A stretch of 64,000 nucleotides of DNA from Ciona savignyi. Lineage: Eukaryota > Chordata > Ascidiacea > Phlebobranchia > Cionidae. The stretch lies in the NCBI GenBank assembly GCA_000149265.1, contig CH003416.1:1441500-1505499 (forward strand), written 5' to 3'. A program made the position numbers and the translations under genes. Below are positions 13,301-22,206 of this stretch, piece after piece; position 1 is the first letter of the stretch, and every line of letters begins with the position of its first letter. Under the pieces are notes generated by a model. It was not told where the DNA came from, ran no database searches, and saw nothing but the letters and a program-made list of their open reading frames with translations.

Positions 13301-16300
13301 AGCTTGAAGCAGATGTCAAAAACAAAAAATTAACCAGCCCAAAGAGTACTGTGTCGCGTAGGAAATCTTCTGACAGCAAAAGTAAAATACCTTCTGGGAT
13401 ATCGAAATCACTCATTGAATTATACATTGGGTCTGCAAACAACGAACAAAAAATTTCGCCTATAAAAGAGAGCAGTAAAAACCCGGACAATCTATTTGGC
13501 ACTGAGTTGACTGAATCAGAGGCGGCAATATTTGGTGATGTATTTGTTGCAGCAACCAAAGAGTTGGACAAAAAAGCAGCAGTGAGTAATGTCCTTCCAG
13601 ATCCCACAACTGAGACACCTCGAGCAAGCAATTTATCACCACATGGACCCCAAACTGAGTGTCAAGATCAACATCTGCAACAAGAGGTTAAAGTGCGTAA
13701 GAAACCGGGAAGAAAGCCGAAATTTCCAAAGGAAAATGCAACCTCGACACCACTGAAAAGTCCGAAAAAGCATGGGTTTAACACAGATTCACCAAAATCT
13801 CACATCAAATATTTAAAACACCTCAAAAAGGATATGACGAGCAGTCCATTGCTAAAGTAAGTAAATTTCTTATTATCGTAAAACCTTGACAGTTTTAATG
13901 AGCTTTATTTGTTTACCTTGGCCTGCTAAAAGCAATGTGCTGTACCCTTTGTTTACAAACAAATAGTATTTATTTACACACAAACACTTTCTAGGCCACC
14001 CAGATGTGATGGTCTATTACCTTTTTCTAAAGGATTTTCTTTTTTTTCTTAAATATATTTGTTTAGAAACCGGAAGGTGTATATGAATAATCTATAGTTT
14101 ACTTATGCCATCACCCTGTTGATATCTCCACTGGGGTATAAAGCAACATCTTACTATATTCTATCTCTAAAACAGGTTTCAAATTAAACCAAACTACCTA
14201 ATAACTTAAACAATTCATTCAACTCACAGGTCTGGAAGAAAAGGTAGACCTCCTGGCAGTTCAACTCAGAAACAAAAGGAAAAACAAAAATCCTTGGTAT
14301 TTACATATAACTTTCTTGTTTACAGCAAAATGTAGCAATGCATTCATTTGAATGAAAACATATTTCCACTAGTGACCTACTCTTGCATAAAATATATTGC
14401 ATAAAACTCCCAAAATATCGTTCTTACTGAAACTATCTCACCATTTACACCACATAAAATTAACCCTTGCTGTCTAAATATATTATGCCCAACCATAACC
14501 ACCTGTTAAATACCATCAAAAACAGCCAAAGATATTTTTACTCAATTAAAATCACATTTATTCCTAGAATAGTTTGTTTGAAACATTGTATGAATTCAAC
14601 TATTCTTTCACATCGGCAATCTTATCGACGGAAACGTCATTTAACTAAGATAATTTATTATGATATTATGCAGGAAAACCAGCACAGGCCAGTCCTACCA
14701 AACCCACCAGCATCAACCGTAGAACATGAAATGACTCCTCATACCCAGGTTTGTATGCAAATCAGAATTATATATTGATAAATTGGTATTTATAGTAAAT
14801 GATGGAATTTCTGAGAATTTGATTAACAGCCCATAAAGGTATATTGACTCTGGGCAATAATATTGTTATATATGATACCATGGGGAACTTAGCGGGGCTT
14901 GTTACTTATTAACTGTTTTAAAATAAAGCAACCATCACTATGGGGACTTCCTGCTTATTATTTGCTTTGCAATATTTTCAATAATCCTTGCATAAATGGT
15001 TTTGACCAACAAATTAATCCTTTGCCATATTAATTATTACAGAGTTATAAAATTCCATGTTCGCCAAAGCCAAGAGAATTGTCGAATCATCATGACGAAG
15101 TGCTGACGTCTTCTGTGCTCTCAACTCCGTCGTGTGGTCGAAAATCATCGTTATTGGCAAAGTCGTCTCGACCTTCCACGCCACTTAGCTCGAAGGATCG
15201 GAAACATTTGTACCAATCACCATTACCTCCAAGTATTATTTCTGTTTTAATTTAAACTTTTTAGGTATGGTAACATATTAGAAGGTTTTCGGATGAGTAA
15301 TTGTATTATATTTTCTATGTCCCCTGGTAATACATATTCTGAGTGGAAAAATAGTACAAATGTAATTAAACTTGCAGAATTTAAATTTTGTACCAATTTG
15401 GTACTTAGAATTTATTTACAATGTGCATAATTATAACGTTAGTACATTAAAACAGTATCATACTTGCACTTTATTATATCATAGCTTGTTCTTACTTGGT
15501 AAAATTGACTTACTACTTGTTAAAATTTCCCTAATTTCCAGATTTGAAGAAGTTAACATGTAACTCTGCTATCGGGGAGACTGTTCTGCACAAAGCAGCA
15601 AGGCATGGATATACTGTAAGTAATATGAAGGAGCAGCACACAGCATAACATATATAAAAGCATGAAGCCAAAATGCCAGTGTTCACATAGGATAATAGAT
15701 AACAGCAGATAAAAAAACTCGTTTTTTTAATTTTTTTTAAACATTTCAAGGAAAGGGGATTATTTTATATGTCATTACCACTTTATATCTATTTTCGTGA
15801 TAGTACTTAATACTCTGAAATGGGAGAAAAACTAGAGGTCCTTTCTTTATCCAATAGAAATAAAAGTTTTGTTTATATTTTTAATTTGCAATCTGGTTAA
15901 ATTTAGCTCGAAATTGTTAATGTAACTCTCTTACAAGTTTGTAGTAATAGTAGCTGGAGCCAGAATTCACTTATGTGACATGTATACAATTTGGTAACTT
16001 AACACCAATACTTTGCCTACAATAATATAAGATTCAAATATGGCCATGATATTAATCCACTTTTGTTGTATAAATAGTCACTTGTAGAGTGAGTTTAGGC
16101 AGCGAGTTTGTCAAAATTCTTATTTTGCTTATGTTACATGTTAAACTGTCACTTAACTCAAATATGTAAATATTAAGTTACGTAAGCACAGAGCTTGTAT
16201 GCAAATTTATAAAGTATTCTCTTTATCAAACTAATTTTCTTGGTTTTCCATTAAAACCCAAAGCAATTTTTTGTGAAATTACAAAAGCAGAAAAAGCCAT

Positions 16301-19300
16301 ACAGCCAACCTATGCAAAATGAGTATGTAATTAATTGTGTATTGTTCCCTTTTTTTCGGGTTTAAATTTTTAAAAATGATTTTTTTCTTGAAAAAAAGTT
16401 GTCTCTTTTTTAGAACGTTTTACTGAATTCTGATATAATGTAATGCTTACAGTGTTGTTTAGGTCTCTTCAGTCAAAATTTTATTTTATAAACATTTTTG
16501 AGGTTTTACAGCCTGTAACCCCTATCTTTTTAATGTAACTGTTTTGTTTTACTAAATTATTGGTTATTTTATTACCACAAAGAAGCAGGTATAACAAATA
16601 TTAATGACGTCTGAGGAATAGGCAAAAAAAACTGGCAGCTCAATATAAAAATATAGTACTTTACCATATGAAGGAGAACAATCAATTCTGCTGTTAAAAA
16701 ACCTCATTCATTTTTGCCTGTTCAATGTTACAACAGTTCTCATGTATTCAGCGTTTTACACAAAGCGATTAACAAACAAAAATTTCCCTGCCCAGGAAAA
16801 CATGCAGCACTACCTGGAATCTGGATTCGCAGTCAATTCCAAGGACAACGCTGGCTACACGGCGCTACACGAAGCCTGCGTACATGGAAAGCTCGATGCT
16901 GCTATTCTTTTGCTACAATTCGGAGCTGACGTCAACCTCAATTCACTGGATGGAACACGGTATGACTACCGTTGTTTGTAACTTTGGTTGTTACTATTTA
17001 ACTTCCTTGGGCGCTGCTCTGTTACACTACAACCAATATATAAAAGCTTCTGTTTTTACATTTTAAAGCTTCTGTCTTTACACTTTGAATCTCCTCTCCT
17101 TACATTTGGCCACCAACTCGTGTATGGTAAATGCAGACGTAAAATCGTATGCCCTTATTTAGCCAGTGACCGAGCAGCCAAACAATTGTTCTGTTCCAGG
17201 AATCGATCGATTCGCTATATGATGGAAAATAAGCGAGTTGCAGAGAAGTTAGCAGCGCTTGTTTGCTAATACATATATTTTACATTGATCCACTTTAATA
17301 AGAGCAGCAAACGTCTACTTTTTTATTCATTTCATTCATTTGACTTTATAGAATAAATAAACAGATAAATACTTGATCAGTCAATTTCTAAGTGAATTAT
17401 TGCCTCCCCAGACCCATACACGATGCTATTGAATACGACCACCTTGAGATGACTCGGCTTCTTCTGTCTTGTGGTGCTGATCCATTGCTCAGCAAATTTT
17501 CGGGCCGATCCATCAGGAATATGATTCACAGCAACCAGATGGACAAGTTTGTAAATGGTTAGCAAACCCTCTTACATGTGTTCTCCCATCATAGCTACTT
17601 GGAAACATTCATACTATTATCCCTGTGAATTTACGAATCTCGATTAGATTTCCTTTCTAACTATGTAACAGACAGAATACCAACCGATTTCCCAAACACT
17701 TTACCTAAACAATTGAACTATGTTGAGTTAGTCAGAAAAGTGTGCTTGGTGTCTACAGACAAACAATCAACCTGTAATAAATTGATTTTATTTTCAATTT
17801 CCTATAGTGAAATTACATTACAGTATGGGCGGGTCCACGGTAGCCACCGGGACCAGGAATTTAGGCCATAGAAGGCCCATTACAATTAAAATACCTATAT
17901 TAAAGTCGCTGCTTAATCTTTTTCAGCTTACTTAAAAGAGTTGCAGCCTTTGAAAGAAGAAACTCTGGAAGATGACAGTTTGAAGTGGAAAATTCCATTC
18001 TCTGCTGTTCTCGGTAGGGAGTTTCAAAGAAAGTTAACCGCAAATTGAGACTTGACAGGCGTCGCCCATGTTTTGAGTGCATATTATTGGCGTGTGCGTT
18101 GTATATATAAATTGCAACAGTGTAAAGTTAGCAAGAAAAATGGATTGAATACCACAATATTATGACGAACTGTCTGAACCTTTTTCTGAGAAATAAAACA
18201 AATAATCTGGTCATAAATAACAACCCAAAATTGATTTGTAATGTGTCCTGTGTTAATACAAAACTTAATAACCTAAAGTGCAGGAATCGTTTACCTTTTT
18301 CTCTATAATATGAATAACACAAAACTTAACATATTTCTGTATAATATTAATGTTTTTTATCTATAAGTTAACATTATTTTAACATAAATATTTTTTGATA
18401 ATTTTGTTTATTCATGTTATAACATTATCTTTTCATAAATATTTTTTAATAGTTTTGTAAAAATGACAAACATTTCAGAGCCCCAACGGCAGCAGGGATA
18501 TAATGTGGTGGACAACCCCCCAACGGAGGACCCAGCATCACATTGTATGGACTTTGAGTTGTTCGATGAGACCCCCATCGACACCTACCTGGTCCAACCA
18601 TCGGATACTGTAAAGTATGTGATTGCAACTACTGTGGATTATTTACGAACATGTTTAGTCTGAGATACTGGTTGTGTCGACCTGTGTCATAAAGCTACTT
18701 CAATTTTTTTTTATAACTGACTTTAATATGGCATTTTGTATTTCGAAAGATTTTGGGGGAAAGTGTTATTGTGATTGGTTCGGTTTGCAGCTACAAACAG
18801 TGATGCTAGAACTATATAAATTTTTGCCTGACTTTGTGGGTGCTAAACAACTTAAAAACACAACATCCAAATTTATTCATTTTTCAATTTTCTTAATTTT
18901 CAACAAACTAATTTTCACAGTCGTTCAAACTACCACGTGTTGCAAGACATCCTGCAAATGAAAGGTTGTTCAAAGGCTGACTTTCTATTGGAACACTGTG
19001 CCAATATTCGAACCATGCCGGCGAATAAGTTCTGTGTTGAAGCAGCTTCCAATTGGGTGAGTTTGGATGAGAGAGCCATTTTATTAGTGGCCTTATCTTT
19101 TTGCAAAGAAATCTAATTGTGAGGTACTGAATAGTCTTGGATTTAATGTCACAGTGTGTGCAGTTATGCAAGGCCCTTTGACGACATTTCCCGAACTTAC
19201 TGGTAAATCCAGGACAAGATACATGTTGTCCGTTTATAGCAGGTTTTATACAGATCCTATCCGGTTTTATCAGGTTTTCTTCAGATCAGTTCATGCCCAC

Positions 19301-20381
19301 AGCCGACTTCGGAATCTATTGTACGATGTTTTGTACATTGGTGACCTTTATCAACTGGGTTTAAGCAACTGCCGTTGCTGGCATAGCCTGGGCACCAGTA
19401 ACTTGCTTATTTCAATCTCTGACTATTCTAATATTATTCACAAGACATAATAAGTGCATTGTGGGAGACTTTATACACACACACACACACTACCTCTAGA
19501 AAAGTGAATTTAAATTTAATTTTTTATATCCAAATTGTTATTTGTGTTGTGATGATGAGTCAAAGGATTAAAATACCAAGAATTAAAATAGTTTTATTTT
19601 CCTGTAATAAATTTCTGACCATCTAACAAATTTAAAGGAGTTGACTTTTATTTTTTTAACACAGGTAAAGAAAAGGAACATGATGTCCACAGAGCCTGGC
19701 GCTTTGGTGGAGTTGGTTTCGGCTGACAAACAGATGTCCGCTTCCATAACTCTCCGTGTCCATTCGGATGGACAAATAGAAGAAATTCCGCAAGTCCCAA
19801 AACCGAAATCATGTAGACTACCTCCCCCTGTTGCTGCAAACAACGGTGTAAGATTCCTACCCAAACCGGAACACACCCCTTCGTGTTCGTACACAACCCC
19901 CACTGCTCATATCACATCCTGTCCGTCGCCGAAAAAGCTGGAGGAAAGCGTGAATGAACAAGAGCAGTCGCTTGCATGTTTGCAGAAACTGACTGCTTCC
20001 TTCTGTACAAGTGATAAACCAGGACAAGATTCTGTATACAGTGACATATGTCATGTGAACGGCTTGCATAAGATATCCCCACAACCGAGCCCGATAAAGG
20101 CTAAACGGAAATCGCTTGAAAACGCTACTGCAATCAAAACTGCAGCCAAAGGTGAAAATCCTGTGAATCCAGATTTTGGCCACTTTGTGTCAAAATCTTT
20201 CTTTGAACATAATTTAAATAACAAACCCTATAAACCCAGTTTAAAAATGATCCCACCACAGCAGGACCATATTAACAAACTTTCACCAAAACCAAATGGA
20301 GTCGGTTTTTCCCCTTATAATAAATTAGGTGCTTTTAATGAGTCGCAAACACCTTCCAGTAATCTTGTGTCAGAGATTTAA
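7328..20381 (+). CDS. BCOR: BCOR-like transcriptional corepressor (PRC1.1 component), 16 coding exons
   Basis: Coding exons, all phase-consistent: 7328-7405, 9942-10033, 10092-10191, 10269-11808, 12093-12224, 12647-13856, 14230-14296, 14674-14748, 15043-15232, 15542-15615, 16796-16959, 17412-17557, 17927-18013, 18479-18614, 18921-19056, 19665-20381. They total 4944 nt, 1647 residues; human BCOR is about 1750. BCOR bridges BCL6-type repressors to the PCGF1-RING1 H2A ubiquitin ligase. The C-terminal third identifies it: ankyrin repeats ([31 protein letters not shown]) in exons 10-12, an acidic linker ending [12 protein letters not shown], then the PUFD domain that binds PCGF1 ([13 protein letters not shown] onward, exons 15-16). 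Exon 4 encodes a long disordered region with a CtBP-like LDLSTK motif; exon 6 is Lys/Ser-rich; exon 7 has an AT-hook-like RKGRPPG. Unusual: exons 1-3 encode two further ankyrin repeats, and about 200 residues follow PUFD. Exon 3 needs a GC donor (CAG|gcaagc). Exon 1 starts after an acceptor AG, so an upstream exon or a trans-spliced leader is possible. Alternative: exons 1-3 form a small separate gene stopping at 10246-10248, and the BCOR-like protein starts at 10275. Confidence 0.85.
7934..9244 (-). CDS. PTPN1: PTP1B/TC-PTP-type protein tyrosine phosphatase, coding region without introns, nested
   Basis: 436 residues in one exon. It dephosphorylates phosphotyrosine on receptors and kinases. 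The PTP domain (about 8-285) has every key element: the phosphotyrosine loop [12 protein letters not shown] (Tyr51), the WPD loop (WPDFGVP, general acid Asp187), the signature [10 protein letters not shown] with nucleophile Cys221 and Arg227, and Gln265 in [11 protein letters not shown]. The overall match is to PTPN1/PTPN2 rather than receptor PTPs; I cannot tell which paralogue, and it may be pro-orthologous to both. An acidic, proline-rich disordered segment (about 290-345) and a basic, possibly helical stretch (380-412) follow. The C-terminus is a hydrophobic tail ([20 protein letters not shown]), as in PTP1B, predicting a tail anchor in the ER membrane. It lies antisense within intron 1 of the BCOR-like gene. 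An acceptor-like site (tttttttcag) just upstream, with an exon edge near 9315, suggests a 5' UTR intron, so it need not be a recent retrocopy. A polyadenylation-like AATAAA reads on - near 7804. Confidence 0.93.
   Translation of the reverse strand: MKLGQMDELVFEIEEQHGWDKLFREIKATSAAFNLSCKAAKSQENRTRNRYRDVSPFDHSRVKLVDAQNDYINSNLVKVESVGRYYILSQGPLPNTSGHMWQMVWEQNSKAVIMLNKIIEKGTRKCHQYWPPDSIHSLCFEDDGFEVCLMNEKDDTNFIIRELELKKLNSSDPPRVIYQFHYVAWPDFGVPESPTAFLDFLACVREHGVLESNVGPPVIHCSAGIGRSGTFALVDTCLVYLKMGIPFDVREILLDMRKYRMGLIQTPQQLRFSYLAIAQCERILKQVQDNNEDSENSVSSVSSSGSEDENEEEPPPQVEDPAPEEQPPPAEASDSDEPKENSRKRHAEPDKSVEEKRGKQEDINTSEPVVVDNNNTKESALRKRTIAQKNADLKERVEQIKSNMKKNENQRPWKHYVIGGILATVVIGMAVRYWYG
9560..9720 (-). 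promoter_or_regulatory. Candidate promoter of the nested phosphatase
   Basis: A pyrimidine tract (about 9600-9650 on +, polypurine on -) abuts a CpG-containing stretch with repeated GCGCGC and a CRE-like TGACGTAC on - near 9559. It sits about 350 bp upstream of the phosphatase start codon and just upstream of the suggested 5' UTR acceptor. This is inference from composition and position only; it could equally serve the host gene. Confidence 0.3.
13857..14229 (+). other. Intron 6 of the BCOR-like gene
   Basis: An AT-rich intron between AAA|gtaagt and cacag|GTCTGG. No gene or repeat is recognised in it. Confidence 0.6.
15616..16795 (+). other. Intron 10 of the BCOR-like gene
   Basis: A 1.2 kb AT-rich intron splitting the C-terminal ankyrin repeats between exon 10 (ending HGYT) and exon 11 (starting ENMQHYLES). 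I see no gene or named repeat here. Confidence 0.6.
17816..17892 (+). repeat. Short dispersed repeat (GGGTCC...CCAGGAAT family), copy 1
   Basis: The block contains GCGGGTCCACGGTAGC, then GGGACCAGGAATTTAGGCCA and AGAAGGCCCATTAC. Related blocks are at about 30170-30235 (+), 46575-46650 (reverse complement) and, more diverged, 52325-52385 (reverse complement). It sits in the BCOR-like intron before exon 13. The family is not identified. Confidence 0.55.
18330..18460. repeat. AT-rich imperfect tandem repeat
   Basis: Units resembling TAACATAAATATTTTTTGAT and TTCATAAATATTTTTTAATA alternate with TTAACATTATTTT-like sequence just before exon 14 of the BCOR-like gene. Simple AT-rich intronic sequence. 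Confidence 0.4.
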
Positions 20382-20742
20382 AAAGATCTGACTCATGTTC
20401 TTCACTGCCAAAGGGTTTAGATCGTACTAAATTTCCGCTAAGAATTAATCATGGAGCGATGTATCCCAAGTTCAAGACCAGCAATTTTCTGTTTTATTGT
20501 GTCATGAGTTTTCTTGACATGTCACTTTGTCATGACGATGTCTTCGTTGTGTTAATCACGTTTTACTTTTGCACACCGCAGTTTTGCTGTTTCAAATGTC
20601 CCTTAATATGTGCGGCATTTCTGTTCTTTTTCTGTTGCATTTCTTACCCAATTTAAATATAAGCCACCGCAATGGCAAACCTGGTTATGTTTATTTCTAC
20701 AGCGTAGAAGCTTAAGAAGTAAAGGACAGAATTTGTGCATAT

Positions 20743-20866
20743 GCGATAGGATATTAATGTTTATCCCCGTAAATGAGAAAACCAAAGGGCTTAACACACA
20801 GGCAATCGTCAGATCACCTCGCGCCCACTGTCAGGTTAGCGGAGATATTGCAGTGTGATGTATATG
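20743..20866 (-). repeat. tRNA-derived SINE, 3' part
   Basis: On - it reads as the SINE tail: a GCAATATCTCCGCTAACCTG segment, then the CACTG(T)GGGCG-type segment, and an end equivalent to GGGGATAAACATTAATATCC. The same tail closes the full-length copy at 58248-58540. Confidence 0.6.
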
Positions 20867-20872
20867 AATAAA
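20867..20872 (+). terminator. Possible polyadenylation signal of the BCOR-like gene
   Basis: This AATAAA is about 485 bp after the stop codon. No closer canonical hexamer was noticed. It lies at the edge of a SINE-derived block (20743-20865), so the signal may have come with the repeat. Confidence 0.4.
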
Positions 20873-21056
20873 GGGTGCTTCTCCCAAGTATTATGTTGCA
20901 TATGTCCATGCATGATATGAAGTTTAAGTTCTTTTATCCATGGGTGAAACAATTTATTAAAATACTACAAATTTTAATGGTATTGCATAAAAACGAAATA
21001 TTGTGTTTTTTAAGCGTGTTAATTTCTACCAGGTTTTAACAATATTTAAATTTCTG

Positions 21057-21290
21057 TCCAAATGGCTTAATGGTTTAGTGCATTGCTATTTAGCTGAAGA
21101 GTTGCAGGATCGAACCTAGTCACTAGCTTGTGGGTTGTGTCCTTTGGCAAGGCACTTGGCAGATATTTCCTAAACACAGTGGATTAAGAGTTCTGAAAAA
21201 AAACACCATCACGCGGTAACCTGCCAGATAATCTAACAATCCACATCTTTTCCATTCATGGGGATAAAACATAAATATCCTTATTTCCTT
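21057..21290 (+). repeat. tRNA-derived SINE, internally deleted
   Basis: It begins with a tRNA-like head (TGGCTTAATGGTTTAGTG, resembling an A box, and GGATCGAACC, resembling a B box). The conserved body GGTTGTGTCCTTTGGCAAGG follows, and it ends in GGGGATAAAACATAAATATCC. The central part present in other copies is partly missing. Confidence 0.7.
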
Positions 21291-21334
21291 GACCAATGAT
21301 GTATGAAAATATGTGTGTGTGTAGGAACATATTT

Positions 21335-21415
21335 ATCCCAAAACACAAGGGGCGTTAACACACGGGCATCATCAGATCACCTCGCACCCACTATCGGGTT
21401 ACCGGAGCTTATCAG
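21335..21415 (-). repeat. SINE fragment interrupted by another copy
   Basis: On - this is only the GGTAACCCGATAGTGGGTGC to GTTAACGCC tail region. It abuts the longer minus-strand copy starting near 21411, which looks like insertion of one SINE beside or into another. Confidence 0.5.
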
Positions 21416-21700
21416 ATAGGATATTCATGTTTATCCCTTTGAATGGGAAAACCAATGGGGTTAACACACAAGCAATCGTCAGGTCTGTCGGGTTACCGGA
21501 TCTATTGCAGTGTGTTGTGTATGATTCACACGTTCCTTCAATTTGATAGAACCTATTAATCAGCTGGGTTCAGCCAATGTCCGTTAAGTGCCTTGCCCAA
21601 GGACACAACCGACTAGCTAGACGAATATTTTCAAACCTTAAACCTTTCAGTTGACAAGCGTCTCACTAAACAACCAGATTAACTGGTCGGACAATGCAGT
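21411..21700 (-). repeat. tRNA-derived SINE, near full length
   Basis: Read on -, it has a tRNA-like head near 21650-21700, the body TTGTGTCCTTGGGCAAGGCA, the ACTGCAATAGATCCGGTAAC segment and the tail GGGATAAACATGAATATCC. One of several copies clustered downstream of the BCOR-like gene. Confidence 0.7.
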
Positions 21701-21885
21701 GTATTGTGTGTTATTAACACATTCCTTAAATTTGGTAGAATCCATTATTTCACTGGGCTCAGGCAATGTCCATTCAGTTCCTTTTCCAAGGACACAACTG
21801 ACTCGAAGCGACCAGTTTTAAAACTCCAACCTTTCAGCTGAAAGGGGCCACACTTTGCCACCAAGCTAATCAGTTGGACTATGTA
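21690..21885 (-). repeat. tRNA-derived SINE, tail-less copy
   Basis: On - it carries the head (TGATTAGCTTGGTGGCAAAG) and body (GTTGTGTCCTTGGAAAAGGA) but ends at the ACACAATACACTGCATTGT segment. It sits head to tail with the preceding copy. Confidence 0.6.
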
Positions 21886-22206
21886 CTTCTAAATTGCTGG
21901 TTTAATAAACGTTTTGTTTATTTTCCAATTGCCGTCCTTATGAGACAAAAATAGGGGAGGGTTGATAATTGTAACAAGTGACCCCTGTTAGGTTTCTGGA
22001 GGTAATGCATTGTTTTACATTATACAGACATAGTTCTCCAAGGGTACAAGGCTAGTTTCGATTTTATATCCTCTAAGCTTATGGTTTAAGTTTATATACT
22101 TATATATGCTAGGAATTATCAACCATTACAAGAATACTATATTTATTACGAATGTACAGAAACAACAATACAAAGTTGACATAAAGCATTAAATTAATAA
22201 AAATTA

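Noticed and set aside
19474-19495. (AC)n microsatellite
   Set aside because: About nine dinucleotide units only; ordinary simple sequence in a BCOR-like intron.
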